The notes below the pieces were generated by a model. That model made no database searches. It was not told the DNA's origin and saw only the letters and a list, made by a program, of their open reading frames with translations. A stretch of DNA of 64,000 bases from Burkholderia aenigmatica (GTDB lineage: Bacteria > Pseudomonadota > Gammaproteobacteria > Burkholderiales > Burkholderiaceae), in NCBI RefSeq assembly GCF_902499175.1, contig NZ_CABVQC010000051.1, forward strand, positions 1 through 64,000. Direction: 5' to 3'. This document shows positions 7,604-16,291 of this stretch, piece after piece. A program made the translations under genes and the position numbers. Position 1 is the first letter of the stretch. Each line of letters starts with the position of its first letter.

Positions 7604-9466
7604 TCATACCTCGGCCGGCTCGCCCAGCGGCCCGGTGTCGTCGTCCGCCGTGCGCCGCGGCGAATCGGCGAGCCCCTTCGCGAGCTCCAGCGCCTGCCGC
7701 TCGAACAGCCGGCGATAGATGCCGCCTTCGATGCGGATCAGCGCGTCGTGGCTACCTTCCTCGATCACCTTGCCGCGATCGAGCACGAGCAGCCGGTCGA
7801 GCGCGCGCACGGTCGACAGCCGGTGCGCGACCACGAGCGTCGTGCGGCCGACCATCAGCCGTTCCATCGCCTGCTGGATCAGCAGCTCGCTTTCGCTGTC
7901 GAGGCTCGACGTCGCTTCGTCGAGGATCAGGATCGGCGCATCGGCGAGGAACGCGCGCGCGATCGCGACCCGCTGGCGTTCGCCGCCCGACAGCTTGATC
8001 CCGCGTTCGCCGACGAGCGTGTCATAGCCGTCCGGCAGCGTGGCGATGAAGTCGTGCGCGCTGGCAAGCCGCGCGGCGCGCTCGATGTCGGCCCGGCTCG
8101 CGTCGGGGCGCGCATACGCGATGTTCTCCGCGAGCGTGCGGTGGAACAGCACGGGCTCCTGCTGGACGATCGCGATCTGGCTGCGCAGCGAATCCTGCCG
8201 CACCCGCGCGATATCCTGGCCGTCGATCGTGATGCGGCCGCCCGACACGTCGTACAGGCGCTGGATCAGCTTGATGAACGACGTCTTGCCCGACCCCGAG
8301 TGGCCGACGAGGCCCACGCGCTCGCCCGGCGCGATCCGCATCGAGAAATCGTCGTACAGCGGCACCGGATGGTTGTCGTAGCGGAACGTCACGTGCTCGA
8401 AGCGGATCTCACCTTGCCCGATCCGGATGGCCGGTGCGCCGGGACGATCGTCGATGCCGAGCGGCTGGCGTTCGAGCGCGACGAGTTCTTCCATGTCGTT
8501 CACCGAGCGTTGCAGGTTGCGGATGTGCATGCCGACGTCGCGCAGGTAGCCCTGCAGCATGAAGAACATCGTCAGCGCGAATGCGATGTCGCCGACGCTC
8601 GCCTCGTCGTTCGCCCACAGCCGCAGCGCGACGCCGATCATCGCGGCCTGCATCGCGACGAGCATCGCGCCCTGCAACCCGCCGTTGAGCGTGCCGCGCA
8701 CCCAGGTGCGGCGCGTGCGCTGCCGCCACTTGCCGATCACGCGCGCGAGCCGCGCTTCCTCGCGCGTTTCCGCGCCGAACGCCTTGACGACCGCGTTGCA
8801 GCTCACGGCATCGGCGAGCGCGCCACCCATGCGCGTATCCCACAGGTTGCCGAGCCGCGCGGCGGGCGCGACGATGCCGAGCGACACGGCCACCGTTACC
8901 GCGATGTACAGCAGCGAACCCGCGCCGACGACGAGCCCCATCACGGGCCAGTACGTGCCGAGCAGCACGGTGGCACCGACGAGCATCGTGACCGATGGCA
9001 GCAGCGCAATCAGCACGGTGTCGTTCAGCAGGTCGATCGCCCAGATCCCGCGCGTGATCTTGCGCACGGTCGAGCCCGCGAAGCTGTTCGCGTGCCAGTC
9101 GGTCGAGAAGCGCTGCACGCGATGGAACGACGCGGCCGCGATCTCGCTCATCATCTTCAGCGTGAGCGTGATGATGTTCAGGTAGACGCCTTGCCGCAGC
9201 ACCGTCGCGCCGAGCCCGAGCGCGGCGAGCGTGCCGAACGCGACGAGGGCCGCATGCCACGCGGCGGCGCGGTCGGTCACGCCCATCGACAGCGCGTCGA
9301 CGAGGCGACCGGCGAACAGTGGCGTGAGCACGTCGGCGAGTGCGGCGAGCAGCGCGAGGCCCGCGACCGTGGCGGTGCGGGCCGGCTGCTTGCGCCAGTA
9401 ACGGAAGGTGAAGCCGAAGACGGCCTGGAATGCCTGGCCGCCCAGATGGGAGGTTTTTCTGGTCAT
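7604..9466 (-). CDS. ABC exporter, fused permease and ATPase (MsbA-like)
   Basis: A 620-residue half-transporter that should work as a homodimer in the inner membrane. Six hydrophobic segments fill residues ~30-340. The ATPase domain has Walker A GHSGSGKTS, the Q-loop region QQEPVLFHRTLAENIAY, signature LSGGERQRVAIARA, Walker B ILILDEATSSLD and the H-loop VVAHRLST. The substrate cannot be told from sequence; lipid or drug export is usual for this architecture. It is followed by its own terminator and preceded by a leader with a possible short peptide (9639-9689). Confidence 0.9.
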   Translation of the reverse strand: MTRKTSHLGGQAFQAVFGFTFRYWRKQPARTATVAGLALLAALADVLTPLFAGRLVDALSMGVTDRAAAWHAALVAFGTLAALGLGATVLRQGVYLNIITLTLKMMSEIAAASFHRVQRFSTDWHANSFAGSTVRKITRGIWAIDLLNDTVLIALLPSVTMLVGATVLLGTYWPVMGLVVGAGSLLYIAVTVAVSLGIVAPAARLGNLWDTRMGGALADAVSCNAVVKAFGAETREEARLARVIGKWRQRTRRTWVRGTLNGGLQGAMLVAMQAAMIGVALRLWANDEASVGDIAFALTMFFMLQGYLRDVGMHIRNLQRSVNDMEELVALERQPLGIDDRPGAPAIRIGQGEIRFEHVTFRYDNHPVPLYDDFSMRIAPGERVGLVGHSGSGKTSFIKLIQRLYDVSGGRITIDGQDIARVRQDSLRSQIAIVQQEPVLFHRTLAENIAYARPDASRADIERAARLASAHDFIATLPDGYDTLVGERGIKLSGGERQRVAIARAFLADAPILILDEATSSLDSESELLIQQAMERLMVGRTTLVVAHRLSTVRALDRLLVLDRGKVIEEGSHDALIRIEGGIYRRLFERQALELAKGLADSPRRTADDDTGPLGEPAEV

Positions 9467-9638
9467 TTATCGTTGCCCGGCGCATCGCGCGACGGGACTT
9501 TCCGGTTCGGAGAACATCGAAAACGCAACAGCCAGGCCGCGCGAAAATGGCGGGTGGAAAATGAAACAGGCTGTCGGGAAACGGCGCGGCTGACGGGTTA
9601 GCGGAAAACTCGGGAGCCGGCGCGGACGGCGGGCTGGA

Positions 9639-9689
9639 TCAGCTGTGCCGTGGGACCACGTTCGGGAAGGTTGCTGGCATTGGGAACAT
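9639..9689 (-). CDS. Possible 16-residue leader peptide upstream of the ABC exporter
   Basis: The short frame MFPMPATFPNVVPRHS starts with ATG 5 nt after AGGGGAGG, one of the strongest ribosome sites in the window, and ends about 170 nt before the exporter start. It is rich in proline and phenylalanine. It is too short for codon statistics, so it rests only on the ribosome site and position. It could be a translated leader, or the SD could be chance. Confidence 0.35.
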   Translation of the reverse strand: MFPMPATFPNVVPRHS

Positions 9690-9742
9690 CTGCACCTCCC
9701 CTGAAGTGAACGGTTGAAAGGACGCCGAAAAGACGTGAAAAG

Positions 9743-9772
9743 ATTCTATCAGCAGAGTCGGGCGCGCCGCAA
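9743..9772 (-). promoter_or_regulatory. Candidate sigma70 promoter for the ABC exporter leader
   Basis: On the minus strand TTGCGG (9772-9767) and TAGAAT (9748-9743) are 18 nt apart, with the short leader frame starting about 50 nt further on. The -10 is good and the -35 moderate. Confidence 0.4.
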
Positions 9773-9955
9773 CGTCTGACGAATGGGCGTTGCCGCGTCG
9801 ATACGGTTAGTATTCAGGGTTTCGGCCCTTCTTTTGCGGCCCTTCCACAGTGCGGCAACGCAAGGGCCGGCACGCGCATCGATTACACTCCAGCGTCTGC
9901 GGCGCACGACGCCGCGGCCCTCGCAGATTCACCACGATACATTCCTGAGGAAACG

Positions 9956-10837
9956 ATGAGCGACGTTCAGCAAGGCATCCTGACCCCGATCGATACGGTG
10001 TCCCGATACCTCACTTTTACGATTTCGAATGACGGCAATGTGGCAGCGGCGCTGGCCGCGCTGCGTGAGATCGTCGACGGACGCGACACGGTGGTCGGGT
10101 TCGGGCACGCGCTGGCGGCGCACCTTGGGCGCCCGGTACCGGGCCTGACCGAATTCCCGGCGTTCGCGGTGAAGGACCGCACGCTGCCGGCCACGCCGGC
10201 CGACGTGTGGGTCTGGCTGCGCGGCGACGACCGCGGCGAAATCGTGCTGCGCGCGCGGGCGATCGAACGCGCGCTGGCGCCGGCGTTCGCGTTGCAGGAT
10301 GCGGTCGACGGTTTCCGCTATTCGACCGATCGCGACCTGTCCGGCTATGAAGACGGCACCGAGAATCCGGACGGCGACGAAGCAGTGGCCGCGGCGATCG
10401 TGACGGGGCAGGGCGCGGGGCTCGACGGTGCGAGCTTCGTCGCGGTTCAGCAATGGCTGCACGACTTCGACCAGATGGAGCGCATTCCGTCGGGTGACAT
10501 GGACAACATCATCGGCCGTCGCCGCTCGGACAACGAAGAACTCGACGACGCGCCCGAGTTCGCGCACGTGAAGCGCACCGCGCAGGAAAGCTTCGAGCCC
10601 GAGGCGTTCATGCTGCGCCGTTCGTCGCCGTGGTCGGACGCGCGCCGCGCGGGCCTCTATTTCGTGGCGTTCGGCTGCTCGTTCCGCGCGTTCGACGTGC
10701 AGATGCGCCGGATGAGCGGCGCGGAAGACGGTATCGTCGACGGCCTGTTCCGCTTCACGCGGCCGCTGACGGGCGCGTATTTCTGGTGCCCGCCGTTGAA
10801 GGACGGCAAGCTCGACTTGACCGCGCTCGGACTGTAA
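9956..10837 (+). CDS. DyP-type haem peroxidase (YfeX-like)
   Basis: A 293-residue protein without a signal peptide, close to the usual length of cytoplasmic YfeX-type DyP peroxidases. The catalytic Asp lies in the family motif GYEDGTENP and a likely haem-ligand His in FAHVKRTAQES, with a nearby Arg. It uses hydrogen peroxide to oxidise dyes, porphyrinogens or other substrates; its natural substrate is unknown. The start has GAGGAAA a few bases upstream. It is monocistronic, ending in a strong terminator. The OsmC-like gene across the terminator suggests a local oxidative-stress grouping. Confidence 0.92.
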   Translation: MSDVQQGILTPIDTVSRYLTFTISNDGNVAAALAALREIVDGRDTVVGFGHALAAHLGRPVPGLTEFPAFAVKDRTLPATPADVWVWLRGDDRGEIVLRARAIERALAPAFALQDAVDGFRYSTDRDLSGYEDGTENPDGDEAVAAAIVTGQGAGLDGASFVAVQQWLHDFDQMERIPSGDMDNIIGRRRSDNEELDDAPEFAHVKRTAQESFEPEAFMLRRSSPWSDARRAGLYFVAFGCSFRAFDVQMRRMSGAEDGIVDGLFRFTRPLTGAYFWCPPLKDGKLDLTALGL

Positions 10838-10860
10838 GCGCCTGACGGGTTCGACGAAAA

Positions 10861-10898
10861 GGGGGGCCGCGCATCGTGCGCGGCCCCCCGTTTTTTTT
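10861..10898 (+). terminator. Intrinsic terminator after the DyP gene
   Basis: The stem ggggggccgcgc/gcgcggcccccc with a short loop is followed by eight Ts, 24 nt after the DyP stop. It may also serve the OsmC-like gene that ends at 10939 on the other strand. Confidence 0.92.
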
Positions 10899-10938
10899 CG
10901 CGGCGATCGTGCGCCGCGTGCGCTGTGTGCGTTGCGTG

Positions 10939-11340
10939 TCAGCTCAACGTCGTGTCGATCCGCGTGCCGCGCTTGATGAACAGCGTGACCGGCGTCTTCT
11001 CGCAGATTTCGGCAAGGCGCTGACGTTGCGCGTCGTCGAGCGGGCCGTCGAGCGTCACGACGCGGCGCACGTATTGCGTGCCGTCGCGATCGGCATGCAG
11101 CTCGGTGCGCACGTCGATGCGCGCGGCCGGCCACGCCTTGCGCTGCATATACATGCGCAGCGTCGCGGCCGTGCATTGCGCGAGGCCGGCCAGCACGAAC
11201 GCGAACGGTGCCGGCCCGTGATCCTGGCCGCCTTCGCGTGGCGCTTCGTCGCCGGTCAGCGCGTGGGTGCCGGCTTGCAGCTGGACGACGTAGTCGGGCG
11301 CATCGGCGTCGAGGACGGCGGCGGCATGGATGAGCGACAT
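10939..11340 (-). CDS. OsmC/Ohr-family peroxiredoxin-like protein
   Basis: A 133-residue OsmC-fold protein. The two redox cysteines of the family are in place: one in LAQCTAATLRMY (about residue 53) and one in LAEICEKTPV (about residue 109). The family reduces organic hydroperoxides through a Cys-Cys pair. The length fits the OsmC subfamily. The ATG at 11340 is chosen because the sequence upstream in frame is not family-like. It lies 98 nt downstream of, and in the same direction as, a LysR gene, which may control it. Confidence 0.85.
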   Translation of the reverse strand: MSLIHAAAVLDADAPDYVVQLQAGTHALTGDEAPREGGQDHGPAPFAFVLAGLAQCTAATLRMYMQRKAWPAARIDVRTELHADRDGTQYVRRVVTLDGPLDDAQRQRLAEICEKTPVTLFIKRGTRIDTTLS

Positions 11341-11438
11341 GGCAGGTCTCCGGTCAGCGGGAACAAGAAAGCGGGCGCCGCGGGGCGGCGTGCAGCCGTC
11401 AGCATACCGTCCCGATCGCGATGGCGCGCGCCGTGCGG

Positions 11439-12362
11439 CTATGCGTCGGCGACGCCGGCGCTGCTGCGCACGAGCGCGGCGATGCGTTCGCGCACCCACT
11501 GGTGCGCGCGATCGGCGTCGCGCGATTCATGCCAGTACGCGAGCAGCGGGAACGGCTTGAGCCGCAACGGCAGCGGCCGCACGACGATCGGCAGCAGCGC
11601 GGCCATCCGCAACGCATAGGTGTGCGGCAGCGTGACCAGCAGGTTGCCGGTCGCGGCGATCTGGCACGCGGCGAAATAGTGCTGGCAGGTGAGCCGGATA
11701 TCGCGGAAGCGTCCGTCGTTGCCAAGCAGCACGTCGAGCGATTGCGGTTCGCCGAGCGACGACACCGCGACATGCTGCGCCGCGAAATAGTCGCCGCGCC
11801 GCAGCGGGTCGCGCGCCAGCGGGTGATCGCCGCGCAGCGCGACGACCAGCGAATCGTCGAGCAGGTGTTCGGTGGCGATGCGCGGGCCGGTCGGCACGCG
11901 GCGATCGACGGCGAGATCGAGGTTGCCCGACGCGAGTTCGCGCTCGATGTCGGCCACCGCGATGCGGCGGCTCACGAGCCGCAGGCCCGGCGCTTCGTCG
12001 GCGAACGCGGCGACGATCCGCGGCAGCGCGATCGATTCGAGCACGTCGCGAATGCCTACCGCGATGCTCAGGTCGAGCGTCGCGGGATCGAATGCCGACG
12101 ACGCGCGCGCGGTGCCTTGCAGGCCCTTCAGGTGGACCTGCACATCCGCGATGATCGAACGCGTGCGTTCGGTGGCCACGACGCGGTTGCCCTGCCGCAC
12201 GAACAGCGGATCGTCGAAATGCGCGCGCAGCCGGTTGAGCGCATGCGTGACGGCCGGCTGCGTGAGATGCAGCGCGCGGGCGGCCGCGCCGATGCCGCCG
12301 TGCACGTAGACGGCGTCGAGCACGCGAAACAGGTTCAGGTCGAGACGGTGATCGGCGGGCAC
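11439..12362 (-). CDS. LysR-family transcriptional regulator
   Basis: About 307 residues. An N-terminal winged HTH (LDLNLFRVLDAVY, AAARALHLTQPAVTHALNRLR, PLFVRQGNRVVATE) is followed by a substrate-binding-like effector domain to about residue 295. The start is uncertain: the GTG at 12362 gives the usual LysR length (VPADHRLDLNLF), while the frame stays open for 56 more codons with a non-LysR composition. The target is unknown; the OsmC-like gene downstream on the same strand is the simplest candidate. The effector cannot be predicted. Confidence 0.85.
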   Translation of the reverse strand: MPADHRLDLNLFRVLDAVYVHGGIGAAARALHLTQPAVTHALNRLRAHFDDPLFVRQGNRVVATERTRSIIADVQVHLKGLQGTARASSAFDPATLDLSIAVGIRDVLESIALPRIVAAFADEAPGLRLVSRRIAVADIERELASGNLDLAVDRRVPTGPRIATEHLLDDSLVVALRGDHPLARDPLRRGDYFAAQHVAVSSLGEPQSLDVLLGNDGRFRDIRLTCQHYFAACQIAATGNLLVTLPHTYALRMAALLPIVVRPLPLRLKPFPLLAYWHESRDADRAHQWVRERIAALVRSSAGVADA

Positions 12363-12805
12363 GGGGCGCGGGCGGCGTGGTGAATCGTGGCTCGATTCTA
12401 AAGGATGCGCAGGCAACGGATACGCGGGCGTTCCGGCGCGGTGATCGATGGCGCGGGACAGGTGCCGATATCGTTTGGGCCGATATCCGGCTTCGCATTT
12501 ATCCGGATACCCGAGGCCTCCTGTCGTCATGAAATGCGCAGCGTGCGACGCACATCATCGCAACAATCGGCGAGAACGGCCCGTGCGACTCCACGCCCGC
12601 CTGCCAGTCACCCCCGACAGCCTGTAGTAATCCGCCATCATGCTGTCCCCGTCGGCCATTTCGCGCCAAAGGCGCGACCCGTTCGGCTAAGATGCCGTCG
12701 CTTCATATTTCGGGATAGCCGTCCTGTCGCACGCATTCAAACCAAATATAAGCCTGACAGTTCGACGGTAATAAAAGAAGTCGAAACAAGTCGGGGGCTT
12801 GGCCA
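12363..12805. other. Divergent intergenic region between LysR and AraC genes
   Basis: 443 nt without a gene. GCCGATATC occurs twice about 16 bp apart (12463, 12479), followed by ATCCGG repeats ending in the palindrome ATCCGGAT near 12501. This is the kind of spacing seen in LysR operator regions, but no consensus is provable. The region just before 12806 is AT-richer and probably holds the AraC-gene promoter. Confidence 0.4.
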
Positions 12806-13912
12806 GTGAATGCAGCAGATCAGAGGTGGGTCGTTATCTATTTGAGTACGGGGTTTTCGTTGGCCCAGGCCGCGCGTCTTGGCGAGGCTTTCAACCTGGC
12901 GAATCGCCTGCACGCATACAGTGCTGATTACCAGTTGAAGTACGTATCCGAAAGCGGGGGGCTGTTGCAGTCGTCGTCCGGCGTGAGCATCGCGGCCGAT
13001 CCGCTCGGCGACGAGCACGGCCGTCGTGCGCTCGCGTTCTTTCATCTCCACGGCGACCGCGCGGCCGTCAACTGGGACGGCGCATTGCAGCGTCGCCTGA
13101 CCGACATTCGCCGTCATGCGCGCTGGATCGTCGACGCAATGGACCTGCCCGCGCTCGCGGCCATGCAGCGGTCGTCGGCGACGCTCGAAGAGCGGCCCGG
13201 CCGGGCCGGGCGCCGGGTCGCCACGACGGTCGAGTTGCAGGCCGGCGAAACCGACGTGTTCGCCGCCGTGCTCGACATGTTCCGAGTCGATCTCGGCGAC
13301 AGTGCCGCGCAGGAGATTGCCAGCAACATGCTGCGGCCCGTCGAGCAACGCTATACGCAGTCGATGTGGGCCTTTCGCGAGCTGAGCGCGAGCCCGTCGA
13401 TCCGGATGTCGGCGCAGCGGCTGCGCGCGCAGAGCGTGAACCGCATCTCGATCGCGAACGCCGCCCAGGCCGCCGCGATGAGCGAGCGCAACTTCCTGCG
13501 GCGCTTCAAGAAGGAAATCGGCGTGACGCCGACCGAGTTCGTCCAGCACGTGCGGCTCGAGCGCGCCTGCCACATGCTGATCCACACGACGCTGCCGGCC
13601 GACAAGGTCGCGCGCCGCACCGGGTTCGGCAGCGGCGAACGGCTCGCGAAACTGTTTCGTCAGCGCATGCTGATGTCGCCGACGGAATTTCGCGTCACCG
13701 AACGCGAAAGGATCCTCACCCGAGGCGCCACGCCATCCGATGCGCACGGGGGGACCTGTGACGACGCAGGGGGGCCGTGCGCCGCGTGTACCGCCGCGCG
13801 GGAGAAAACCGGACGGATACCCGTAGAATCGTCATGTCGCGATCTCGATCCCCGGTTTCCATGCCCCTCCTCCCCACTACCGCCACCGCCCCTTTCTGCC
13901 CGTCGGAAGTAA
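12806..13912 (+). CDS. AraC-family regulator with degenerate GATase-like N-terminal domain
   Basis: 368 residues from a GTG start. The C-terminal double HTH is clear at about residues 215-300 (AAQAAAMSERNFLRRFKKEIGVTPTEFVQHVRLERA and VARRTGFGSGERLAKLFRQR in sequence order). The N-terminal ~190 residues resemble the class I glutamine amidotransferase-like sensor domain of FtrA/CdhR-type regulators but lack a recognisable catalytic Cys, as is common in such regulators. A Pro/Cys-rich tail of ~70 residues follows the HTH and overlaps the start of mntH. The tail may be an artefact of an overrun stop. The target is unknown; mntH, directly downstream, is possible. Confidence 0.85.
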   Translation: MNAADQRWVVIYLSTGFSLAQAARLGEAFNLANRLHAYSADYQLKYVSESGGLLQSSSGVSIAADPLGDEHGRRALAFFHLHGDRAAVNWDGALQRRLTDIRRHARWIVDAMDLPALAAMQRSSATLEERPGRAGRRVATTVELQAGETDVFAAVLDMFRVDLGDSAAQEIASNMLRPVEQRYTQSMWAFRELSASPSIRMSAQRLRAQSVNRISIANAAQAAAMSERNFLRRFKKEIGVTPTEFVQHVRLERACHMLIHTTLPADKVARRTGFGSGERLAKLFRQRMLMSPTEFRVTERERILTRGATPSDAHGGTCDDAGGPCAACTAAREKTGRIPVESSCRDLDPRFPCPSSPLPPPPLSARRK

Positions 13913-15177
13913 AGGGCAGTATCACGATCGATGCCGGCGCGCCGCGCTGGCAGAAGCTCAAGCGCTTCTTCGGCCCCGGCCTGCTCGTCGCGATCGGCTA
14001 CATGGATCCCGGCAACTGGGCGACCGATATCCAGGCCGGCTCGCAGTTCGGTTATTCGCTGCTGTGGGTCGTCGCGTTCTCGAGTCTCGCGGCGATCTTC
14101 CTGCAGATGCTCGCGGCGCGGCTCGGCCTCGTCGCGGGCAGGGATCTCGCGCAGGCCAGCTACGACCGCTACGGCCGGCTCGGCCGCATCGTGCAGTGGG
14201 TGACCGCCGAAGTGTCGATCATCGCGTGCGACATCGCGGAAGTGCTCGGCTGCGCGCTCGCGTTCAAGCTGCTGCTCGGCGTGCCGCTCGCGTGGGGGAT
14301 CGTGCTGACCGCGCTCGACACGGTGATCGTGCTCGGCCTGCAGGGCAAGGGGTTCCGGCAGATCGAGGCGATCGTGCTCGCACTGATCGCGACGATGGCG
14401 TTCTGCTTCGTCGCACAGGTCGCGATCACGCCGCCCGACTGGCATGCGGTGGTCGGCGGGCTGGTGCCGGGCGATCCGGGCCACGACCGCAAGGACGCGA
14501 TCGTGCTCGCGCTCGGCATCGTCGGCGCGACGATCATGCCGCACAACCTGTACCTGCATTCGTCGGTCGTGCAGACGCGGCGCGTGGTGGGCGGTGCGCG
14601 CGGGACGATTCGCGACACGCTCGCGCTGGTGCGCATCGATACGTTCGTGTCGCTGTTCGTCGCGATGCTCGTCAACGCGGCGATCCTGATCGTCGCGGGT
14701 GCGGCGTTCCACGCGACGGGCCAGCACAACGTGACCGACATCGAGCAGGCCTACAAGCTGATTACGCCGATCGCGGGCGGCGCGGCCGCGCTGCTGTTCG
14801 GGATCGCGCTGCTCGCGTCGGGGCAGAGCTCGACGCTTACCGGCACGATCGCCGGCCAGGTGATCATGGACGGCTTCCTGCATACGAAGATCCCGTGCTA
14901 CCAGCGCCGGCTGATCACGCGCGGGCTCGCGCTCGTGCCGGCGCTGATCGGCGTGCTGTGGCTCGGCGACGGCTCGGTCGGGCAGCTGCTGGTGTGGAGC
15001 CAGGTGCTGCTGAGCCTGCAGTTGCCGTTCGCGATGTGGCCGCTGATCCGCTCGGTCAGCGATCGCAATACGATGGGCGAGCACACGATCGGGCGCGGGA
15101 TGCAAATCGCCGCGTGGGCGCTGTTCGTCGTCATCACCGGTACGAACCTGTTGCTGATTACCGGTGTGGCGGGCTGA
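13834..15177 (+). CDS. mntH: Nramp-family manganese/divalent metal transporter MntH
   Basis: 447 residues with about 11 hydrophobic segments. The metal-binding motifs are present: DPGNWATD in TM1 and MPHNLYLH in TM6. It imports Mn(II), and possibly Fe(II), with protons at the inner membrane. The start is ambiguous: ATG at 13834 or the ATG at 13861 (438 residues), neither with a strong ribosome site. Either way it overlaps the preceding AraC gene by 50-80 nt in another frame. No yybP-ykoY type riboswitch was seen. A short palindrome AGCCTGTCACAGGCT follows the stop. Confidence 0.9.
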   Translation: MSRSRSPVSMPLLPTTATAPFCPSEVKGSITIDAGAPRWQKLKRFFGPGLLVAIGYMDPGNWATDIQAGSQFGYSLLWVVAFSSLAAIFLQMLAARLGLVAGRDLAQASYDRYGRLGRIVQWVTAEVSIIACDIAEVLGCALAFKLLLGVPLAWGIVLTALDTVIVLGLQGKGFRQIEAIVLALIATMAFCFVAQVAITPPDWHAVVGGLVPGDPGHDRKDAIVLALGIVGATIMPHNLYLHSSVVQTRRVVGGARGTIRDTLALVRIDTFVSLFVAMLVNAAILIVAGAAFHATGQHNVTDIEQAYKLITPIAGGAAALLFGIALLASGQSSTLTGTIAGQVIMDGFLHTKIPCYQRRLITRGLALVPALIGVLWLGDGSVGQLLVWSQVLLSLQLPFAMWPLIRSVSDRNTMGEHTIGRGMQIAAWALFVVITGTNLLLITGVAG

Positions 15178-15258
15178 TACAGCCTGTCACAGGCTGACAC
15201 AGTCGCGCGGCGCGCATGCGGTAAACTGCGGCCTTTCGATCGTCGTCCGAAGTCCGTT

Positions 15259-15849
15259 ATGTGGAGTGAAATCAGCAACATCGGCGATGCCGCGCTGACC
15301 CTGCCGATCGCGCTGACGTGCGCGGCGTGGCTCGCGCTGACCGATTGGCGCCTTGCCGCTCGCTGGGGCGTGCTGCTCGCCGCCGGCATGGGGCTCGTCG
15401 GGGCAACGAAGATCCTGTATGCCGGGTGCGGCATCGAGCTGCCGCAATTCGATTTCCGCGTGATCAGCGGCCATACGATGCTGTCGACGTCCGTGTGGAC
15501 GGTCGCGCTGTCGATGCTGTGGCAGGCGTTCCGGCCGGGCAAGGCGCCCGGCATCGCGGCCGGGCTGGCCATCGGCGCGGTCACGGCCGTCGCGCGCGTG
15601 TTCGATCATTCGCACACCGTCCCGGAAGTGATCGTCGGCTGGATGCTCGGCGCGCTCGTCGCGCTGGTGTTCCTGCGCGGTTACGACGGCGCGCGGCAGC
15701 GTGCGTTCTCGCCGCGCGTCGCGGCCGTCTGCCTGCTGCTCGTGTCGGGCATTGCGTACGGGCACCGCGCGCCGTTCCAGCAGATGATCGATACTCATTC
15801 GCCGCAACTCTGCGCGTTCGTGCGCGCGCCGTCGGGCGACGGCTTCTGA
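15259..15849 (+). CDS. PAP2-family membrane phosphatase
   Basis: A 196-residue integral membrane protein with about five hydrophobic segments. Two of the three PAP2 motifs are recognisable: ISGHTM (motif 2) and ARVFDHSHTVPE (motif 3, R-x5-H-x3-E, with Glu in place of the usual Asp). The first motif KxxxxxxRP is not clear. Family members remove phosphate from lipid phosphates such as undecaprenyl diphosphate or phosphatidate. It lies 81 nt after mntH and may be co-transcribed. The substrate is unknown. Confidence 0.78.
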   Translation: MWSEISNIGDAALTLPIALTCAAWLALTDWRLAARWGVLLAAGMGLVGATKILYAGCGIELPQFDFRVISGHTMLSTSVWTVALSMLWQAFRPGKAPGIAAGLAIGAVTAVARVFDHSHTVPEVIVGWMLGALVALVFLRGYDGARQRAFSPRVAAVCLLLVSGIAYGHRAPFQQMIDTHSPQLCAFVRAPSGDGF

Positions 15850-16291
15850 CGGTAGCCTGCCGCGGCGCCCCGGCGCCGCTTGCTTGCCGCCGGCGTTCGC
15901 CCGGCGGTGCCACGATTCCACGCCGCTTCATCTTCCCGAGCGCTTCCTCGCCCGCGCGGAACGCGTCCCCCCGTCATTCCCCGCATCATTGAATCAGCCG
16001 GCCCGTGCGCGCATGCCGGCAAACGAAGGTCATGAACCAAGTCTATGACCGGGCATAAGGAATATTCATTTCATCGATTGGCGCCATTCGCGTACGCTGG
16101 CTGTCGTTCAACCGGGGCCGGCTACCCGGCCTGCCCGCTGCGCATCGCGTTCATCTCGATATACTCGCGGAAACCGTGCGGTGCCTCGTGAGGTCGAGGC
16201 ACGGCCAACCGGTCCGCAGCGGCCGGAACGGGCACGGCCAACCCGTCGCGGCAGCGGTTCGCGACGACGATTCACGATAGGAGCAGGTCAC
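15850..16291. repeat. Intergenic region with a 13-bp direct repeat in the SDR leader
   Basis: 442 nt without a gene. A GC palindrome at 15862-15879 lies just after the PAP2 stop and may end that transcript. GGCACGGCCAACC is repeated exactly at 16198-16210 and 16231-16243, each copy followed by similar sequence ending GCAGCGG. The repeats lie 50-95 nt before the SDR gene and could be operator sites or a local duplication. Confidence 0.5.

Larger units (their letters stand above)
9467..9955. other. Intergenic region between the ABC exporter and DyP genes
   Basis: 489 nt between divergent genes. On the minus side it holds the candidate promoter and leader peptide listed separately. On the plus side GGCCCTT occurs twice (9824, 9838) with AAGGGCC at 9872, which can pair; no clear DyP promoter was recognised. 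I see no other gene. Confidence 0.6.

Noticed and set aside
7748-9601. 617-codon plus-strand frame opposite the ABC exporter
   Set aside because: Low-complexity Arg/Asp/Ala product, no domain; the minus strand shows all ABC motifs.
13060-13834. Manganese riboswitch (yybP-ykoY) before mntH
   Set aside because: The sequence before mntH is coding for the AraC regulator and lacks the conserved loop motifs.
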